64,000 bases of DNA from Burkholderia aenigmatica (lineage in GTDB: Bacteria; Pseudomonadota; Gammaproteobacteria; Burkholderiales; Burkholderiaceae), in NCBI RefSeq assembly GCF_902499175.1, contig NZ_CABVQC010000024.1, positions 1-64,000 of the forward strand, given 5' to 3'. The position numbers and the translations under genes are program-made. This document shows, one piece after another, positions 49,816 through 59,129 of this stretch. Every line of letters begins with the position of its first letter. Position 1 is the first letter of the stretch. The notes under the pieces are model-generated. The model was not told where the DNA came from. It made no database searches and saw only the letters and a list, made by a program, of their open reading frames with translations.

Positions 49816-50949
49816 TCAGGCTCGTGCGCCGAGCCGCCAGAGCGACGTGACCTCGGCCTGGCGTGCCGCGTGCAGCGGATCGTCGGCGTCCATCGCCTTC
49901 GGGTGCGCGGGGCGGATGTCGTCGCGACCGAGCACGACGAGGCCCGCTTCGTCGATCCATTGCAGCAGCGTGTCGCGCGGCCGCAGGCCGAGATGCTCGG
50001 CGAAATCGGACAGGATCAGCCAGCCTTCGCCGCCAGGCTCGAGGTGCGCGGCGAGCCCCGCGAGGAAGCCACGCAGCATGCGGCTGTCCGGATCGTAGAC
50101 CGCGTATTCGATCGGTGCGCTCGGCCGGGCCGGCACCCACGGCGGGTTGCAGACCACGAGCGGTGCTCGGCCGGCCGGAAACAGGTCGGCTTCGACGATC
50201 TCGACGCGATCCGCGTGACCGAGCCGGTCGACGTTCTCGCGCGCACAGGCGAGCGCCCGCGGATCCTGGTCGGTCGCGACGACGCGCGCGACGCCGCGCG
50301 ACGCCAGCACGGCCGCCAGCACGCCGGTGCCCGTGCCGATGTCGAACGCGAGCGACGTCGCCGGCAGCGGCGCGCGCGCGACGAGATCGACGTATTCGCC
50401 GCGCACCGGCGAGAACACGCCGTAGTGCGGGTGGATCGCCGCGCCGCCGAGCGCCGGGATCGCCACGCCTTTCTTGCGCCATTCATGCGCGCCGACGAGG
50501 CCGAGCAGTTCGCGCAGCGACACGACCGACGGCGCGCCGCCAGGCCCGTACGCCTCTTCGCACGCGGCGCGCACGTCGGGCGCACGGCGCAGCGGGATCG
50601 TGTAGTCGGCATCGAGCGGAATCAGCAGCATCCCGAGCGTGCGGGCGCGCTGCGACTGCGCGAGACGATGCAGGTTGAATGCGTCGACGCCGGCCGCGGC
50701 TTTCGCCTTCTTCGGCTTGCGCTCGACACGGCGCGCCATCGCCTGCACGAGCTGGCGCGCATTCTGGAAGTCGCCCTGCCAGACGAGTGCGGTGCCCTCG
50801 CAGGCAAGGCGGTAGGCCGCGTCGGCCGCGAGGCGGTCGTCGGCGGGCACCGCGCGCTTCGGCGGTTGCACGCCGGCTTCGGAGCGCCAGCGCACGGCAT
50901 GATCGGCGCCGTCGGCGTCGGTCCAGTGGAAAACAGGGAAATCGGTCAC
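49816..50949 (-). CDS. SAM-dependent methyltransferase with NPPW motif
   Basis: This 377-residue protein has a non-conserved N-terminal domain and a C-terminal Rossmann methyltransferase: FDIGTGTGVLAAVLASRG, the acidic loop VVATDQDPRAL, and the catalytic VVCNPPWVPARP, typical of enzymes that methylate exocyclic or amide nitrogens. It could act on rRNA (RlmG/RsmC-like) or protein glutamine (PrmC-like). GTG at 50949 is the most likely start (MTDFPVFHWTDADGAD when initiated); longer forms run into a tail rich in Arg/Pro. Target unknown. Confidence 0.8.
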   Translation of the reverse strand: MTDFPVFHWTDADGADHAVRWRSEAGVQPPKRAVPADDRLAADAAYRLACEGTALVWQGDFQNARQLVQAMARRVERKPKKAKAAAGVDAFNLHRLAQSQRARTLGMLLIPLDADYTIPLRRAPDVRAACEEAYGPGGAPSVVSLRELLGLVGAHEWRKKGVAIPALGGAAIHPHYGVFSPVRGEYVDLVARAPLPATSLAFDIGTGTGVLAAVLASRGVARVVATDQDPRALACARENVDRLGHADRVEIVEADLFPAGRAPLVVCNPPWVPARPSAPIEYAVYDPDSRMLRGFLAGLAAHLEPGGEGWLILSDFAEHLGLRPRDTLLQWIDEAGLVVLGRDDIRPAHPKAMDADDPLHAARQAEVTSLWRLGARA

Positions 50950-51087
50950 GCGAACTCGGTTACGGTTGGCTTCAACGGGCGGCGCGACCGTATTTCGGGC
51001 GCCGCGCGGCTCACACCATACCGCGCTTTGCCCGCGCGGCAAAGCGCGGGGGCCGGCCCGCGCCGCCCGCCGCCGCGCTCGCCCGGC

Positions 51088-51582
51088 TCAGCCGCCCCAC
51101 CCCGGCATCGCGGGCAGGCGCAGCGTACCGGCATCGTTGAAGTGCACGGTGCCGAGCACGCCGCCCGCGAGCCGGCCGCGCAGCGCATACGGCAGCTCGC
51201 CGTTCGCGGCCGCGCCGGGCAGGTTCCACGCCTGTCGCGCGGCGGCGAAGGCCGACACGGAAACCGGCACGTCGAGCACGGCCTCGCCGAAACGCGGCAC
51301 GGTACCCGAGCGATCGCTGACGCCGCTCGCGAACGGCGTGCCGTTCAGGTCGAGCGCGACCGAAATGCCGTCGTATTCGATCGGCGCGTCGTTCGGGTTC
51401 TGCACGCGCAGCTTCAGGCTGAAACGCATCTCGAGGCCCTGCCCGACGAGCGGGTCGAGCCCGGCGACCGACACGCGCACGGGATCGCGCGTCAGCCCCG
51501 CGCAACCGCCGAGCAGGAGCACGGCGGCGAACAGCATCAGCGCGGCGCGCAGCGGCGCGATACGGAACAGGGCTGGTGACAT
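51088..51582 (-). CDS. LEA type 2 (WHy-domain) lipoprotein
   Basis: This 164-residue protein has a lipoprotein signal peptide ending in the lipobox LLGGC. A WHy/LEA-14-like beta sandwich follows: VSVAGLDPL, FSLKLRVQNPNDAPIEYDGI and VLDVPVSVSAF. Such proteins are linked to desiccation or stress tolerance; bacterial ones are anchored in the outer membrane. The start at 51582 gives MSPALFRIAPLRAA. Confidence 0.85.
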   Translation of the reverse strand: MSPALFRIAPLRAALMLFAAVLLLGGCAGLTRDPVRVSVAGLDPLVGQGLEMRFSLKLRVQNPNDAPIEYDGISVALDLNGTPFASGVSDRSGTVPRFGEAVLDVPVSVSAFAAARQAWNLPGAAANGELPYALRGRLAGGVLGTVHFNDAGTLRLPAMPGWGG

Positions 51583-51652
51583 GGGAGGGCCTCCTCGCGG
51601 CAATCAGTAAGCGGATCGTCACTGCATTGTACCGAGCACCCCATACGCCGGG

Positions 51653-51704
51653 TTTCGTAGTTTTCGCAGCCACGCGAGATCGTTAATAGATTAAAACTAC
51701 GAAA
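51653..51704. repeat. 12-bp inverted repeat with 28-base spacer
   Basis: TTTCGTAGTTTT (51653-51664) and AAAACTACGAAA (51693-51704) are exact complements. The arms could form a cruciform or long-loop hairpin, or act as two half-sites for a dimeric regulator. Confidence 0.7.
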
Positions 51705-51717
51705 ATACCAGTCAAAC

Positions 51718-51739
51718 GGAAAGCGCATTAATGCTTTCC
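51718..51739. repeat. Short hairpin repeat
   Basis: GGAAAGC and GCTTTCC flank an 8-base loop that itself contains the palindrome ATTAAT. It lies 14 bases past the larger inverted repeat. No T run follows, so it is not a terminator. Confidence 0.5.
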
Positions 51740-52221
51740 AGCATTCAATGAAGCGCGCCGAATTCAATAGATGCAATTTCTAAATTTTTCGTTTCCTTTA
51801 CCTAAAACCATCAAGTATATTTACGCATCCTTCGAGCAAGCCGACAAACCTTGAAGCCGCATGACGGTGATTTTACGGAATGGCGACACGCCTTCCTGCC
51901 ATCCTGCGGCCAGGCCCGGCCAGCCCCGTAGGTCGTCTGTTCAAGGAGATTGCGCGCCCGCACCGGGCGTGCGGCTCCGTGTCGTGCACGCGAAATCAAT
52001 TCAGTACAACACGCGCCCGGCCATTTTGAACCGGCAAGTTAACCGACATCCGGAAATCCAGAGGGGGCAGTAAACCATGATTACCTTCACGTAGTCGGCC
52101 GCCGTCTTTTCGAATAATCCGTCATTGGCATTTTTATCGCTGTTGATTAACGGCGAGGGGATTGCTTTTGCCGGCGTTTTCGCAGCACTGAACGATTCTT
52201 TCAACAATCGAGGTTTCAGTC

Positions 52222-54390
52222 ATGTCGATCGACATTCGCAAGATGCGTTATCTGCCGCTCGTCGCCGCACTCGCGCTCGCCGGGTGCGGCGGTGACGACG
52301 GCGGCCCGGGCTCGGCTTCCGCGCTCAGCTCCGCCGGCGCGCCGCAATCGGGCTCGTCGCCCACCGTCACCGCGCCGCCGAGCGCATCCAACGTCGACAA
52401 GAGCGTATCGCCTGTCGAGTTGCCGGACACCGTGGTGCCCGTGAACTACCGGCTGTGGTTCCGCCCGAACGAAGCGCTGAACGCGTTCGACGGCCGCGCC
52501 GACGTCGAGATCAAGGTGCTGAAGCCGGTCAACAACATCGTGATCGCCGGCCACCGGATCAAGTTCACGAACGGCCGCCTCACGCTGCAGCCGGGCAACA
52601 TCCAGCTGATCGCGACGCCGCAGGACAAGGGCGACTACTATCAGCTGCGCCCCGTGAGCGGCTCGATCGCGCCGGGCAACTATTCGCTGCACATGGAGTG
52701 GTCGGGCATCATCAACTTCAAGTCGTATGACGATCCGGTCGCGAAGACGGGCGGCAGCTGCGGCGACGATCCGTATCCGGGCTGCTCGGCCGCGGAAGGC
52801 ATCTTCCGCGTCGACCTGAAGGGCACCGACGGCAAGACGAGCGGCGCGATCCTGACGCAAGGCGAAACCAACCTGTCGCGCCAGTGGTTCCCGGGCTGGG
52901 ACGAGCCGGCGTTCCGCCCGACCTATGAAGTGACGGCTGAAGTGCCGCAGAGCTGGCGTGTCGTGTCGAACGCGGCCGAGAAGCCGTCGACCAACGTCGG
53001 CGGCGGCTACAAGCTCGTGCAATTCGACAAGACCCCGCCGATGCCGTCGTACCTGCTGTTCTTCGGCGGCGGCCTGTTCGACACCTACGAGGACGACTTC
53101 ACGAGCCCGCTGCCGGGCGGCAAGGGCGGCCTGCACCTGCGCGTGTTCACGCCGCCGGGCATGAGCGACTGGGCGAAGCCGGCAATGGACCGCACCAAGC
53201 AGGCGCTCGACTTCTACTACCGCTACACGGGCATTGCCCTGCCGCTCACGAAGTTCGACACGGTGGCCGCGAACGACGCGTTCAAGGCGCAGAAGGACCT
53301 GAACTTCGGCGGGATGGAGAACTGGGGGTCGATCCTCGAGTTCGCCGACGACATCCTGCCGCAGCCGGGCCAGCCGATGTCGCACTACGGCAACGAGGTG
53401 CTGACGCACGAAGTCGCGCACCAGTGGTTCGGCGATCTCGTCACGGCCGACTGGTGGGACAACGTGTGGCTCAACGAGTCGTTCGCGACGTTCTTCGAGA
53501 CGAAGACGACGATCCAGTTCTTCCCCAACGAGTTCAGCTGGCTCGACCAGGTGAAGAACAAGTACCGCGTGATCAATCGTGATATCGGCCCGAACGCGTT
53601 CCCGGTCGCACCGAACTTCAACGGCTGGGCGTCGAACGACTTCGTGCTGAGCGCCAGCGCGTTCACGTACGACAAGGGCGGCCACGTGCTGAAGACGCTC
53701 GAGAACTATCTCGGCGAACAGACGCTGCGCAAGGGTCTGCAGCAATACCTGGTCGACTACTCGTTCGGCAACGGTACGCCGAAGCGCTTGTGGGATGCGC
53801 TGTCGAAGGAAAGCGGCCAGGCAATCGGCCCGATCGGCGACAGCTACGTCCGCCAGACCGGCGTGCCGCTGATCTCGCTCGACACGCAGTGCGACCTGAC
53901 GAAGAACCAGACGATCGTCACGCTGAAACAGCAGCCGTTCCCGAACAAGAACGCGTATCCGGGCCTGCAGTGGACGGTGCCGATCACGCTCGCGTACGGC
54001 CAGGGTCTCGCCAAACGCACGACGCTCGCGCTGAAGGATACGCAGACGCAAACGCGCATCGACGGTTGCACGGGCGTGGTGGCTGACCCGAGCGGGCTCG
54101 ACTACTACGTCGTGAACTACAGCGACGCGGCCTGGAGCGGGCTGCTCACGCAGATCAACCGCTCGACCGATCCGGTGCTGCTGTCGAACCTGCAGAGCGA
54201 GGCCGCGCTGCTCGTCTCGAACAACCTCGCGCCGGCTTCGCGCTCGACGTCGATCGGCTCGGTCGCTTCGCCGGCCGCGATGAAGCTGCGCCAGACGCCG
54301 ACCTTCGACGGCATCGAGCCGGTGACGAAGGAACGCCCGGCACTGCACTACCAGGGCATCTTCAAACCGCGCAAGGTAGTGACGCAGTAA
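52222..54390 (+). CDS. M1-family aminopeptidase lipoprotein
   Basis: This 722-residue gluzincin has a lipobox (LALAGC, Cys22) at the N-terminus, so it is membrane anchored outside the cytoplasm. The exopeptidase motif GMENWG starts at 364, and the zinc site HEVAH (His396, Glu397, His400) continues to Glu419 in VWLNESFA. A low-complexity Ser/Pro/Gly stretch follows the signal. It probably trims peptides in the periplasm. The gene is monogenic: a long AT-rich spacer before it and a terminator after it. Confidence 0.92.
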   Translation: MSIDIRKMRYLPLVAALALAGCGGDDGGPGSASALSSAGAPQSGSSPTVTAPPSASNVDKSVSPVELPDTVVPVNYRLWFRPNEALNAFDGRADVEIKVLKPVNNIVIAGHRIKFTNGRLTLQPGNIQLIATPQDKGDYYQLRPVSGSIAPGNYSLHMEWSGIINFKSYDDPVAKTGGSCGDDPYPGCSAAEGIFRVDLKGTDGKTSGAILTQGETNLSRQWFPGWDEPAFRPTYEVTAEVPQSWRVVSNAAEKPSTNVGGGYKLVQFDKTPPMPSYLLFFGGGLFDTYEDDFTSPLPGGKGGLHLRVFTPPGMSDWAKPAMDRTKQALDFYYRYTGIALPLTKFDTVAANDAFKAQKDLNFGGMENWGSILEFADDILPQPGQPMSHYGNEVLTHEVAHQWFGDLVTADWWDNVWLNESFATFFETKTTIQFFPNEFSWLDQVKNKYRVINRDIGPNAFPVAPNFNGWASNDFVLSASAFTYDKGGHVLKTLENYLGEQTLRKGLQQYLVDYSFGNGTPKRLWDALSKESGQAIGPIGDSYVRQTGVPLISLDTQCDLTKNQTIVTLKQQPFPNKNAYPGLQWTVPITLAYGQGLAKRTTLALKDTQTQTRIDGCTGVVADPSGLDYYVVNYSDAAWSGLLTQINRSTDPVLLSNLQSEAALLVSNNLAPASRSTSIGSVASPAAMKLRQTPTFDGIEPVTKERPALHYQGIFKPRKVVTQ

Positions 54391-54461
54391 CGGTGCGCAT
54401 CCGGCCGGCGCCGCGCAGTCTGCAGCTGCCGGCCGGCGTACCGGCTTCTCCGACCTTTGAC

Positions 54462-54487
54462 GGGCCTCGCATGCGGGGCCCTTTTTT
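54462..54487 (+). terminator. Terminator of the M1 peptidase gene
   Basis: The arms GGGCCTCGC and GCGGGGCCC (one G-U pair) around AT are followed by a T run. It lies about 70 bases after the stop. Confidence 0.88.
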
Positions 54488-54549
54488 ATGCCCGGCGTAT
54501 TTATGCCCGGCGCTTATCCGGCCCCGCAACGCGACACCCGCACCCGCCG

Positions 54550-55470
54550 TCATGCCCACGCGGCATCCCACGCCGGCTGCGCGAACCAGGTCGCGAGGAA
54601 CGCGACGAGCCGCGCCGCGCGTGCGGTGCCGCGCGCCTGCTGGCGCAACACGTGGATCGTCGCCTGCTCGGGCGCCGCCGCGAACTGCGGCAGCACCGCG
54701 CGCAAGCGCCCGTCGCGCAGCGCGTCGCCCGCGAGCCAGGTCGGCAGGTGCGCGAGGCCGAGCCCGTCGATCGCGGCTTCGAGCAACGCCTCCGAATGAT
54801 TGCTGCGAAACCGCGGCTGCGCCGGCGCGTGGCGGCGCTCGCCGAAGCGCCACGCGCCCGGTGGCGGCGCACCGTGCCAGGCGAGGCAGTCGTGCCCGGC
54901 GAGCGCGTCGGGCGACTCGGGCTCGCCGCGCCACGCCAGATACGCCGCGCTCGCGCACAGCACGCGCCGCTGCGGTGCCAGCACGGTCGCAACGAAGCGC
55001 GTGTCCTCGATCGGGCCGATCCGCACCGCGAGATCGACGTCGGAGCCGAGCCGCGCGCCCTGCAGATCGACCATGCTGTCGGTCAGCACCAGGTCGACCT
55101 GCAGCGCCGGATGACGCTGCATGAACGCGGCCAGCGCGGCCATCAGGTGCCGCCGGCCGAACGGCGCCGGACAGTCGACGCGCAACAGCCCGCTCGGCTC
55201 GTCGTGCTGGCTGTGCAGGTCTTCCTGCAGGCCGCGCAGCTCGGCCAGCATCCGCATCGCGCGCCCGTACAGCAACTGCCCGGCCTCGGTCGGCCGCAGC
55301 GCGTGTGTGGTGCGATGCAGCAGACGGATGCCGAGCTGCGTCTCGAGCCGGTCGATGCGCCGCGTGACCGACGACGCGGCGACGCCCAGCCGGCGTGCGG
55401 CCGCCAAGAAGCTCTGCTGGTCGACCACGTCGACGAACAGCGCCAGATGCGGGGAAAGGAAATCGTCCAA
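54550..55470 (-). CDS. LysR-family transcriptional regulator
   Basis: This 306-residue LysR regulator has the N-terminal HTH FLAAARRLGVAASSVTRRID, followed by the RLETQLGIRLLHRTTHALRP wing region. The C-terminal effector domain is typical of the subgroup that controls quinone reductase or efflux genes. It starts at TTG 55470, with GAGGG upstream; no in-frame ATG is near. It is divergent from an MDR-family oxidoreductase gene, which it presumably regulates. Confidence 0.85.
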   Translation of the reverse strand: MDDFLSPHLALFVDVVDQQSFLAAARRLGVAASSVTRRIDRLETQLGIRLLHRTTHALRPTEAGQLLYGRAMRMLAELRGLQEDLHSQHDEPSGLLRVDCPAPFGRRHLMAALAAFMQRHPALQVDLVLTDSMVDLQGARLGSDVDLAVRIGPIEDTRFVATVLAPQRRVLCASAAYLAWRGEPESPDALAGHDCLAWHGAPPPGAWRFGERRHAPAQPRFRSNHSEALLEAAIDGLGLAHLPTWLAGDALRDGRLRAVLPQFAAAPEQATIHVLRQQARGTARAARLVAFLATWFAQPAWDAAWA

Positions 55471-55631
55471 TCAGGGCCCTCGGTGTTGGCTATGCGTCTA
55501 TCGCAAAACAATCATCCGCCTTTGCGGGTTTCCGCGTCAAACCGGGCCGACTAGACTGCATTCATCCTTTTCACCCGCTGCACGCACCGGCCCGACCGGC
55601 CGCGCGGCAGCCAACCGCCACGGAGATCATC

Positions 55632-56609
55632 ATGCGCAGCATCCGCTTCGACGCCCCCGCCGCCGACATCGACTCGCTCGACGCGCGTGTGAGGGAAATC
55701 GACACGCCCGTCCCGGCCGACGGCCAGATGCTGATCGAGGTACGCGCGGCAGGCGTGAACCCGAGCGACGTGAAGGCTGCGCTCGGGCGCATGCCGCACG
55801 CGGTGTGGCCGCGCACGCCCGGGCGCGACTGGGCCGGCATCGTGCGCAGCGGCCCGGACGACTGGATCGGCGCGCCGGTGTGGGGCTCGGGTGGCGATCT
55901 CGGCGTGCATCGCGACGGCTCGCATGCGGAGTGGCTCGTACTCGACGCGTCCTGGGTGCGCCGCAAGCCTGCCGTGCTGACGCTCGACGAAGCGGCCGGC
56001 GTCGGCGTGCCGTTCGTCACCGCGTACGAAGGCCTGCGCCGCGCCGGCATGCCGACGGCCGGCGACGTCGTGCTCGTGTTCGGCGCGAACGGCAAGGTCG
56101 GCCAGGCCGCGATCCAACTCGCGACCGCGCACGGCGCGACCGTGATCGGCGTCGAGCGCAGCCCCGGCGGTTATCGCGGCCATGCATCGGGCGACGTGCA
56201 CATGATCGACGCGTCGAGCCAGTCAGTGGCCGACGCGGTGCGCGCGGCGACCGGCGGCCACGGTGCGGACATCGTCTACAACACGGTCGGCAGCCCGTAT
56301 TTCGAAGCCGCGAACGCGTCGATGGCGATCGGTGCGCGGCAGATCTTCATCTCGACGATCGACCGCAGCGTGCCGTTCGACATCTTCGCGTTCTATCGCG
56401 GCCAGCACACGTTCGTGGGCGTCGATTCGCTGCAGCTTGGCGGCGCCGCGGTCGCGCAGATCCTCGACACGCTCGCGCCCGGCTTCGGCAACGGCACGCT
56501 GCGCCCGTTCCCGATCGGCGACGACTACGTGTACCCGCTCGAGCGCGCCCACGACGCGTATCGCGCGGTGCTGGCCGGTGCGCGCGAGCGCGTCATCGTC
56601 AAACCCTGA
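55632..56609 (+). CDS. NADPH:quinone oxidoreductase (zinc-less MDR family)
   Basis: This 325-residue member of the medium-chain dehydrogenase/reductase family lacks zinc ligands. It has the substrate-domain segment VRAAGVNPSDVKAALG and the nucleotide loop VVLVFGANGKVGQAAIQLA with an AXXGXXG-type pattern. Such enzymes reduce quinones or alpha,beta-unsaturated carbonyls with NADPH. It is divergent from a LysR gene and followed closely by a 50-codon XapX gene, so the two are probably co-transcribed. Confidence 0.88.
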   Translation: MRSIRFDAPAADIDSLDARVREIDTPVPADGQMLIEVRAAGVNPSDVKAALGRMPHAVWPRTPGRDWAGIVRSGPDDWIGAPVWGSGGDLGVHRDGSHAEWLVLDASWVRRKPAVLTLDEAAGVGVPFVTAYEGLRRAGMPTAGDVVLVFGANGKVGQAAIQLATAHGATVIGVERSPGGYRGHASGDVHMIDASSQSVADAVRAATGGHGADIVYNTVGSPYFEAANASMAIGARQIFISTIDRSVPFDIFAFYRGQHTFVGVDSLQLGGAAVAQILDTLAPGFGNGTLRPFPIGDDYVYPLERAHDAYRAVLAGARERVIVKP

Positions 56610-56633
56610 CGCCGGACCGCACGGGAGACTGCC

Positions 56634-56786
56634 ATGACGGATTATGTGATTTCGCTCGCGGTGGGCCTCGGCGTCGGTGTGCTGTACGCGCTGCTGCACG
56701 TGCGCTCGCCGGCCCCGCCGCTCGTCGCGCTGGTGGGCCTGCTCGGGATGGTGATCGGCGAACGCGCGATCGCGCTGCTGCGCTGA
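56634..56786 (+). CDS. XapX domain small membrane protein (50 aa)
   Basis: This 50-residue protein begins MTDYVISLAVGLGVGVLYAL and contains two short hydrophobic segments around HVRSPAPPL, the XapX signature (PAPP before a second helix). It starts 24 bases after the oxidoreductase stop with GGGAGA upstream, so it is real despite its size. XapX proteins are common near xanthine permease or oxidoreductase genes; their function is not known. Confidence 0.75.
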   Translation: MTDYVISLAVGLGVGVLYALLHVRSPAPPLVALVGLLGMVIGERAIALLR

Positions 56787-56807
56787 CGGATCGACGCGGC
56801 GCCGGCG

Positions 56808-57833
56808 CTAGCGGTCGTTGCGCCGACGGAACGCCCACCACGCGGCGAGCCCCGTGAAGCCCGCGACGAGCAGCACCATCAGCCAGAAGCCGTGCTTGTT
56901 CTCCGAGAACGGCACGCCGCCGACGTTCATCCCGAAGAACCCGGCGACGATGTTGATCGGCAGCGCGATCACGGTCACGAGCGTCAGCGTGAACAGCGTC
57001 CGGTTGTTCTGCTCCTCGAGACGCGAACCGATCTCTTCCTGCAACAGCTTGATCCGCTCGTTGAGTCCGGCAAGATCGGCGAGTACCAGCGAGAACTCTT
57101 CGGTCGACTCCCGCAGCTCCTGCACGTCTTCCACGTGCAGCCAGGCCGGCGGCTTCGCGAGCAGCCGGAAGATCGACCCGGGCTCGGGCGCGAGCATGCG
57201 CTGCAGGCGCGTCAGCGTGCGGCGCATCGTGCCGAGCTCGATGCGGCTCGACGTGAGCCGCTGCGACAGGAAGCGATCCTCGATGCGGTCGACGTCGACG
57301 CTCGTGCGCCGCATGATCTGGATCAGCAGGTCGGCCTGGTCGCGCAGCAGGTGCACGAGCAGTTCCGCGGGCGACCTGAATTCCTCGCCGTCGCGCACAC
57401 ATGCGCGCAGCGTGTCGACCGAGCGCAGCGGCTTGAGCCGCGCGGTGACCATGATGCGCCGCTCGACGTGGACGAACAGCGTCGCGATCTCCGACGGCGT
57501 CAGTTCGAGGTTGAACATCACGTCGTTGACGATCGCGCGCAATGCGCCGTCCTCCTGCTCGATGCGTGTCGAGCGCGACCCTTCGTGGAGGAATGCGAAG
57601 AAGCTGTCGGGCAGCCCGAGATGGGTGCGCATCCATCGCTCGCTCGCACCGTGCGCGAGATTGAAGTGCAGCCAGACGAAATCGCCCGATCCGGCATCGT
57701 GCTCGCGGCACGTGCGCAGCCACGTAGCGGCCGCGTCCGCATCGAGCATCGCGCCGGATCCGCCGGGAACGAAGCGGAATCCGCACACCATGCCGGACGT
57801 ATCGGCGCCGTAAGTCTGTACGATCAGGTCCAT
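56808..57833 (-). CDS. zntB: CorA/ZntB-family metal transporter
   Basis: This 341-residue protein has a large N-terminal cytoplasmic domain and two C-terminal helices carrying the GMNVGG motif (FFGMNVGGVPFSENKHGF), the ZntB-type variant of the CorA GMN signature. It is expected to form a pentameric channel for Zn2+ or other divalent ions. The start at 57833 gives MDLIVQTYGADTSGMVCGF; longer forms add an unsupported Arg-rich tail. It is convergent with the XapX gene. Confidence 0.87.
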   Translation of the reverse strand: MDLIVQTYGADTSGMVCGFRFVPGGSGAMLDADAAATWLRTCREHDAGSGDFVWLHFNLAHGASERWMRTHLGLPDSFFAFLHEGSRSTRIEQEDGALRAIVNDVMFNLELTPSEIATLFVHVERRIMVTARLKPLRSVDTLRACVRDGEEFRSPAELLVHLLRDQADLLIQIMRRTSVDVDRIEDRFLSQRLTSSRIELGTMRRTLTRLQRMLAPEPGSIFRLLAKPPAWLHVEDVQELRESTEEFSLVLADLAGLNERIKLLQEEIGSRLEEQNNRTLFTLTLVTVIALPINIVAGFFGMNVGGVPFSENKHGFWLMVLLVAGFTGLAAWWAFRRRNDR

Positions 57834-58039
57834 CGTGTAGAAGGTCGTGCGGCGCGCGGCGCGCCGCGCATCGCGGGTCGCGCGCCCGCGCCGGAAAAGG
57901 AAAAGAGACGTATGCCCGACGGGCATGACGCGCCGGTGACAGCGTCACGCCGCATCATACCGGCACGATTCCGTGCCCTCAAAGCAACGCGCCGCCCAAC
58001 GGGCGGCGCAGGTGCGGCGGACGGCATGCACGAGACGCG

Positions 58040-59008
58040 TTACTGCCGCGTCTCCGACTGCGCGGCGCTCGGGCACGCGGGATCCTTGCCCCAGTGGCCT
58101 TCACAGACGCGCCAACGGCACAGTTGATCCTCGAAGAAACCGCGCTCCGAACACTCCTTCACGCGCGACGCCAGCGAGCCGGTCGTCGCGGCCGTCTTGG
58201 TCGGCACGGCCTGCACCTTCTGCGCGGCGAGTTTCTTGTCGGCCGGCTTCGTGCGCGCGACGAGCGCTGCGAGCAGATCCGCATCCGGATCGTCCTTCCC
58301 GCCAGCCTTCCCGGTACGGGTCGGCGTGGCGTCGCGATGCTTCTTCGCCTGAGCGAGCTCGGCCTGCTGTTCCTTGTGATGCTTGCGGGCGTCAGCCTTC
58401 GCATCGGCCTTCGTGTCGGTCTTCGCATCGGCCTTGCCACGCGCCGCGACCTTCGCGCCCTTCGCGGCGTCGGCCTTCGCGGTCTTGGTCGTCGCAGCGG
58501 CAGCAGCAGCGGCCGCACCGGCTGTGGCCGCGCCCGATGCGTCATCGGCGCCATTGGCGAGCGCGCGCGACAGGCGGCTGTTGTCCGCGGCAGACGCGGA
58601 CGATGCGGACGCAACGGTTCGGGACGCCGCGTCGTCGTTGACGATCGTGGCCGGTTGCACGGCGGATGCAGCGGACGCGGCATTCTGCGCGACCTGCACG
58701 GCGGTATCGCTGGCCGCTGCGACCTTCGCCGGTGCAGCCGCTGCAGGCGCGGCCTCGGCCGCCACGACGGGGGCCTGCTCGCTCGCATGCTGCATGCGCC
58801 AAGCGCCCCAGCCGCCAACGGCGACCACCAGGGCCACGACGGCGGCGATCGGCGCCTTCAGCGAACGGCGCGGCGGTTCGGCCGGCGGCGTGACACGTCC
58901 TTCCAGATTCGCGAGAATGCGCGACTGCTGAGCTCCGTCGCCTGCCGGTTTGGTATCGGACAGCAGGCTGGGCGGAGATTTCGAATTTGAATTTTCCGGC
59001 GCACTCAT
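58040..59008 (-). CDS. Membrane-anchored Ala/Lys-rich protein with C-terminal Cys motif
   Basis: This 322-residue protein is of no family I recognise. It has a cytoplasmic N-terminus, one transmembrane helix at about 52-70 (IAAVVALVVAVGGWGAW), then a long low-complexity Ala/Lys/Asp linker (about 80-265), and a compact end with four cysteines (286, 297, 302, 312) in KECSERGFFEDQLC and RVCEGHWGKDPAC. The linker is like that of TonB or TolA and could span the periplasm. It is divergent from the TagX-like gene and next to the T6SS cluster, so an envelope role is possible but unproven. Confidence 0.75.
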   Translation of the reverse strand: MSAPENSNSKSPPSLLSDTKPAGDGAQQSRILANLEGRVTPPAEPPRRSLKAPIAAVVALVVAVGGWGAWRMQHASEQAPVVAAEAAPAAAAPAKVAAASDTAVQVAQNAASAASAVQPATIVNDDAASRTVASASSASAADNSRLSRALANGADDASGAATAGAAAAAAAATTKTAKADAAKGAKVAARGKADAKTDTKADAKADARKHHKEQQAELAQAKKHRDATPTRTGKAGGKDDPDADLLAALVARTKPADKKLAAQKVQAVPTKTAATTGSLASRVKECSERGFFEDQLCRWRVCEGHWGKDPACPSAAQSETRQ

Positions 59009-59129
59009 TCAGCGTCTCATTGAATCCTGGTTTAATTCACCGCGATAATATAGCCCGGCCTCTCGAAGCAGCCTGATTCTAAGAGCAAGCATTGCAAAAC
59101 ACAATCAATTCCAATTTCCGGGGATTTCG

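Larger units (their letters stand above)
51583..52221. other. AT-rich intergenic region
   Basis: About 640 bases without a credible gene, clearly richer in A/T than the flanks. It contains two inverted repeats (listed separately) and must hold the promoter of the rightward M1 peptidase gene. A minus-strand 68-codon frame needs a TTG start and is not supported. Confidence 0.6.

Noticed and set aside
52001..52207. 68-codon minus-strand frame in the AT-rich spacer
   Set aside because: It needs a TTG start, has no ribosome site and no recognisable domain, and covers the likely promoter of the M1 gene.
52216..54348. 710-codon minus-strand open frame
   Set aside because: It is a shadow of the M1 aminopeptidase gene, which has lipobox, GMENWG and HEXXH motifs in order.
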